5,931 nucleotides of DNA. Origin: an uncultured Prevotella sp. (GTDB taxonomy: Bacteria > Bacteroidota > Bacteroidia > Bacteroidales > Bacteroidaceae). This document shows, one piece after another, positions 5,887 through 5,931 of this stretch. Positions within the stretch are counted from its first letter, which is position 1, and each line of letters opens with the position of its first letter. The position numbers and the translations under genes were made by a program. The stretch is taken from assembly GCA_945863825.1 (NCBI GenBank), contig CAMBBY010000098.1, positions 1 through 5,931 of the forward strand, written 5' to 3'. The notes below the pieces were generated by a model. It did not search any database. It saw nothing but the letters and a program-made list of their open reading frames with translations, and was not told the DNA's origin.

Positions 5887-5931
5887 CTGTCTCTTATACA
5901 CATCTGACGCTGCCGACGATACTCCTTGTGT
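5887..5931. other. Residual Illumina Nextera adapter (not genomic)
   Basis: The 19-mer CTGTCTCTTATACACATCT at 5887-5905 is the Tn5 mosaic end used in Nextera libraries. It is followed by GACGCTGCCGACGA (5906-5919), the Nextera adapter on the i5 side, then the 8-mer TACTCCTT (5920-5927) and GTGT (5928-5931). The 8-mer is the reverse complement of AAGGAGTA, which I recall as the i5 index S507/N507, and GTGT begins the next part of the P5 construct. The segment is a read-through artefact left in the assembly. Genomic sequence ends at about 5886, and no biology should be read into these bases. Confidence 0.98.

Noticed and set aside
5879..5931. Tn5-like mosaic end as evidence of a real transposon inserted in bamA
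   Set aside because: The mosaic end continues into synthetic adapter and index sequence found in Nextera libraries, not into IS50 or Tn5 sequence.

Overview
The window looks like a chromosomal contig end from a member of the Bacteroidota, most likely a Prevotella/Segatella-like Bacteroidales. The grounds are the Bacteroidota form of BamA, the bamA-ompH-ompH-(ompH)-murI gene order, AT-rich spacers, sparse Shine-Dalgarno sites and one good TAnnTTTG-type promoter. Genus is an inference from protein character and gene order; no search was run. All seven genes lie on the minus strand, so transcription runs from high to low coordinates. Nothing here looks mobile or phage-like.

Layout in transcription order. 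(1) 3686-5886: bamA, the outer-membrane beta-barrel assembly protein, missing its N-terminus because the contig ends. (2) Three tandem OmpH/Skp-family periplasmic chaperone genes: 3107-3622, 2522-3007 and 1812-2408 (possible longer start at 2438). (3) 979-1815: murI, glutamate racemase, overlapping the third ompH gene by 4 nt (ATGA). (4) 572-907: rbfA, a 30S ribosome maturation factor. (5) 1-556: the first 185 codons of a LolC/LolE-type FtsX-like ABC permease that runs off the left edge. The last 45 bases (5887-5931) are not genomic: they match Illumina Nextera read-through, namely the 19-bp Tn5 mosaic end, adapter, an 8-nt index and the start of the P5-side sequence.

The theme is envelope biogenesis. 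BamA inserts outer-membrane proteins, the OmpH/Skp proteins probably chaperone them in the periplasm, the LolC/E-like permease probably releases lipoproteins from the inner membrane, and MurI supplies D-glutamate for peptidoglycan. RbfA is the translation-related member. The genes share a strand but probably not a single transcript. A consensus Bacteroidota promoter follows the first ompH gene, and a convincing intrinsic terminator separates the second and third ompH genes, so ompH3-murI probably has its own or read-through expression.

The region is mainly conserved housekeeping sequence and I see no undescribed system. Points worth a second look are the adapter tail, an exact 18-bp tandem duplication inside the third OmpH signal peptide, the divergent third OmpH with its Ala/Pro linker, a very tyrosine-rich predicted surface loop in BamA, and short direct or inverted repeats in several leaders. 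No gene-free stretch exceeds 300 bases.
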